The notes below the pieces were generated by a model, which was not told where the DNA came from, searched no databases, and saw nothing but the letters and a program-made list of their open reading frames with translations. From the NCBI RefSeq assembly GCF_018991925.1, contig NW_024724368.1, positions 2,057,159-2,121,158 of the forward strand: a DNA stretch of 64,000 bases, given 5' to 3'. The DNA is from Homarus americanus. Lineage: Eukaryota > Arthropoda > Malacostraca > Decapoda > Nephropidae. The translations under genes and the position numbers were made by a program. Below, piece after piece: positions 63,488-64,000 of the stretch; position 1 is the first letter of the stretch; every line of letters begins with the position of its first letter.

Positions 63488-64000
63488 GTAGGTAGATACT
63501 TACCTTGGTATAACGTGTGGTGTGTAACACAAGGTGGAGATCAGATCTTAGTATTTCAGTGTTCGAGGTACCGAAGTGTCATTTCTGTTCTCAAATACTC
63601 ATTTTCATATTAGATTTCTGTTTATAGTTCTCAGGGTATAGATAAAGACTAAAGGGATCAAATTATGGAGGCTTCATATTATATTTCGTTAATATATTGC
63701 AACTGTAATGCAGTAACATGGTTAGTGATGATCATATATTAATAGCTTGCATTGTAATATCTATATTATCATTCCTAAATACAGAGCAGGCAAGACTTTT
63801 TTTTATAGCCACGGTAATAGGTTAAGAAGCCCCGCCCCCCTTGCAGTTCCTTACGTGAATGTTGTGTTTACACTTGATTCTATTCTTTATAAAATGGTCA
63901 TTATTATCCGTTGCTTTATATGTTTGGTACCATTTGTCTTGATATACATAATAATTAGTAAAAAGAGAAGTAGTGGCGAATTTGTTCTCCGAAAGCGTAA

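Overview
This is a gene-poor, AT-rich piece of animal nuclear DNA. The genes are split by GT-AG introns, the coding exons are short, and the introns are 8-9.5 kb long. Simple repeats ((TA)n, (TAA)n, (GA)n, GT-rich minisatellite) and transposon debris are abundant. Short interstitial TTAGG runs (the arthropod telomere unit) and the repeat content suggest an arthropod, most likely a decapod crustacean. The taxonomic call is inference, because no rRNA or mitochondrial marker is present.

Two spliced genes diverge from a shared upstream region near 9.4-13.0 kb. On the minus strand, 9404 down to at least 295, I assembled a gene of at least seven coding exons whose splice phases all agree. It starts MNWVGG and contains one 3.3-kb exon encoding a Lys/Ser/Asn-rich, apparently disordered protein. 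The N-terminus recalls vertebrate REDIC1 (C12orf40), a meiotic crossover factor; that name is tentative. On the plus strand, four exons between 13045 and 39917 encode a complete 203-residue FKBP14: signal peptide, FK506-binding peptidyl-prolyl isomerase domain, two EF-hands and a C-terminal HDEL. It is an ER-lumenal proline isomerase.

FKBP14 intron 2 holds a complete but decayed hAT DNA transposon (25601-27937) with a perfect 8-bp target duplication. Eight bp beyond that duplication lies a 617-bp TA-flanked, Tigger/pogo-like non-autonomous element. All three introns are peppered with the TACTGTA/TACAGTA motif.

From 42 to 64 kb I see no firmly established gene. This part holds several foldback or MITE-like elements (a perfect 70-bp inverted repeat at 43809-43961, a 477-bp foldback at 46884-47360, a hairpin MITE at 47693-47854 with a relative inside FKBP14 intron 1), an LTR-like segment with a well-spaced TATA box and initiator near 45.4 kb, and three low-confidence exon candidates (54194/55649, 60057, 63352). 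I found no tRNA, rRNA or CRISPR array.
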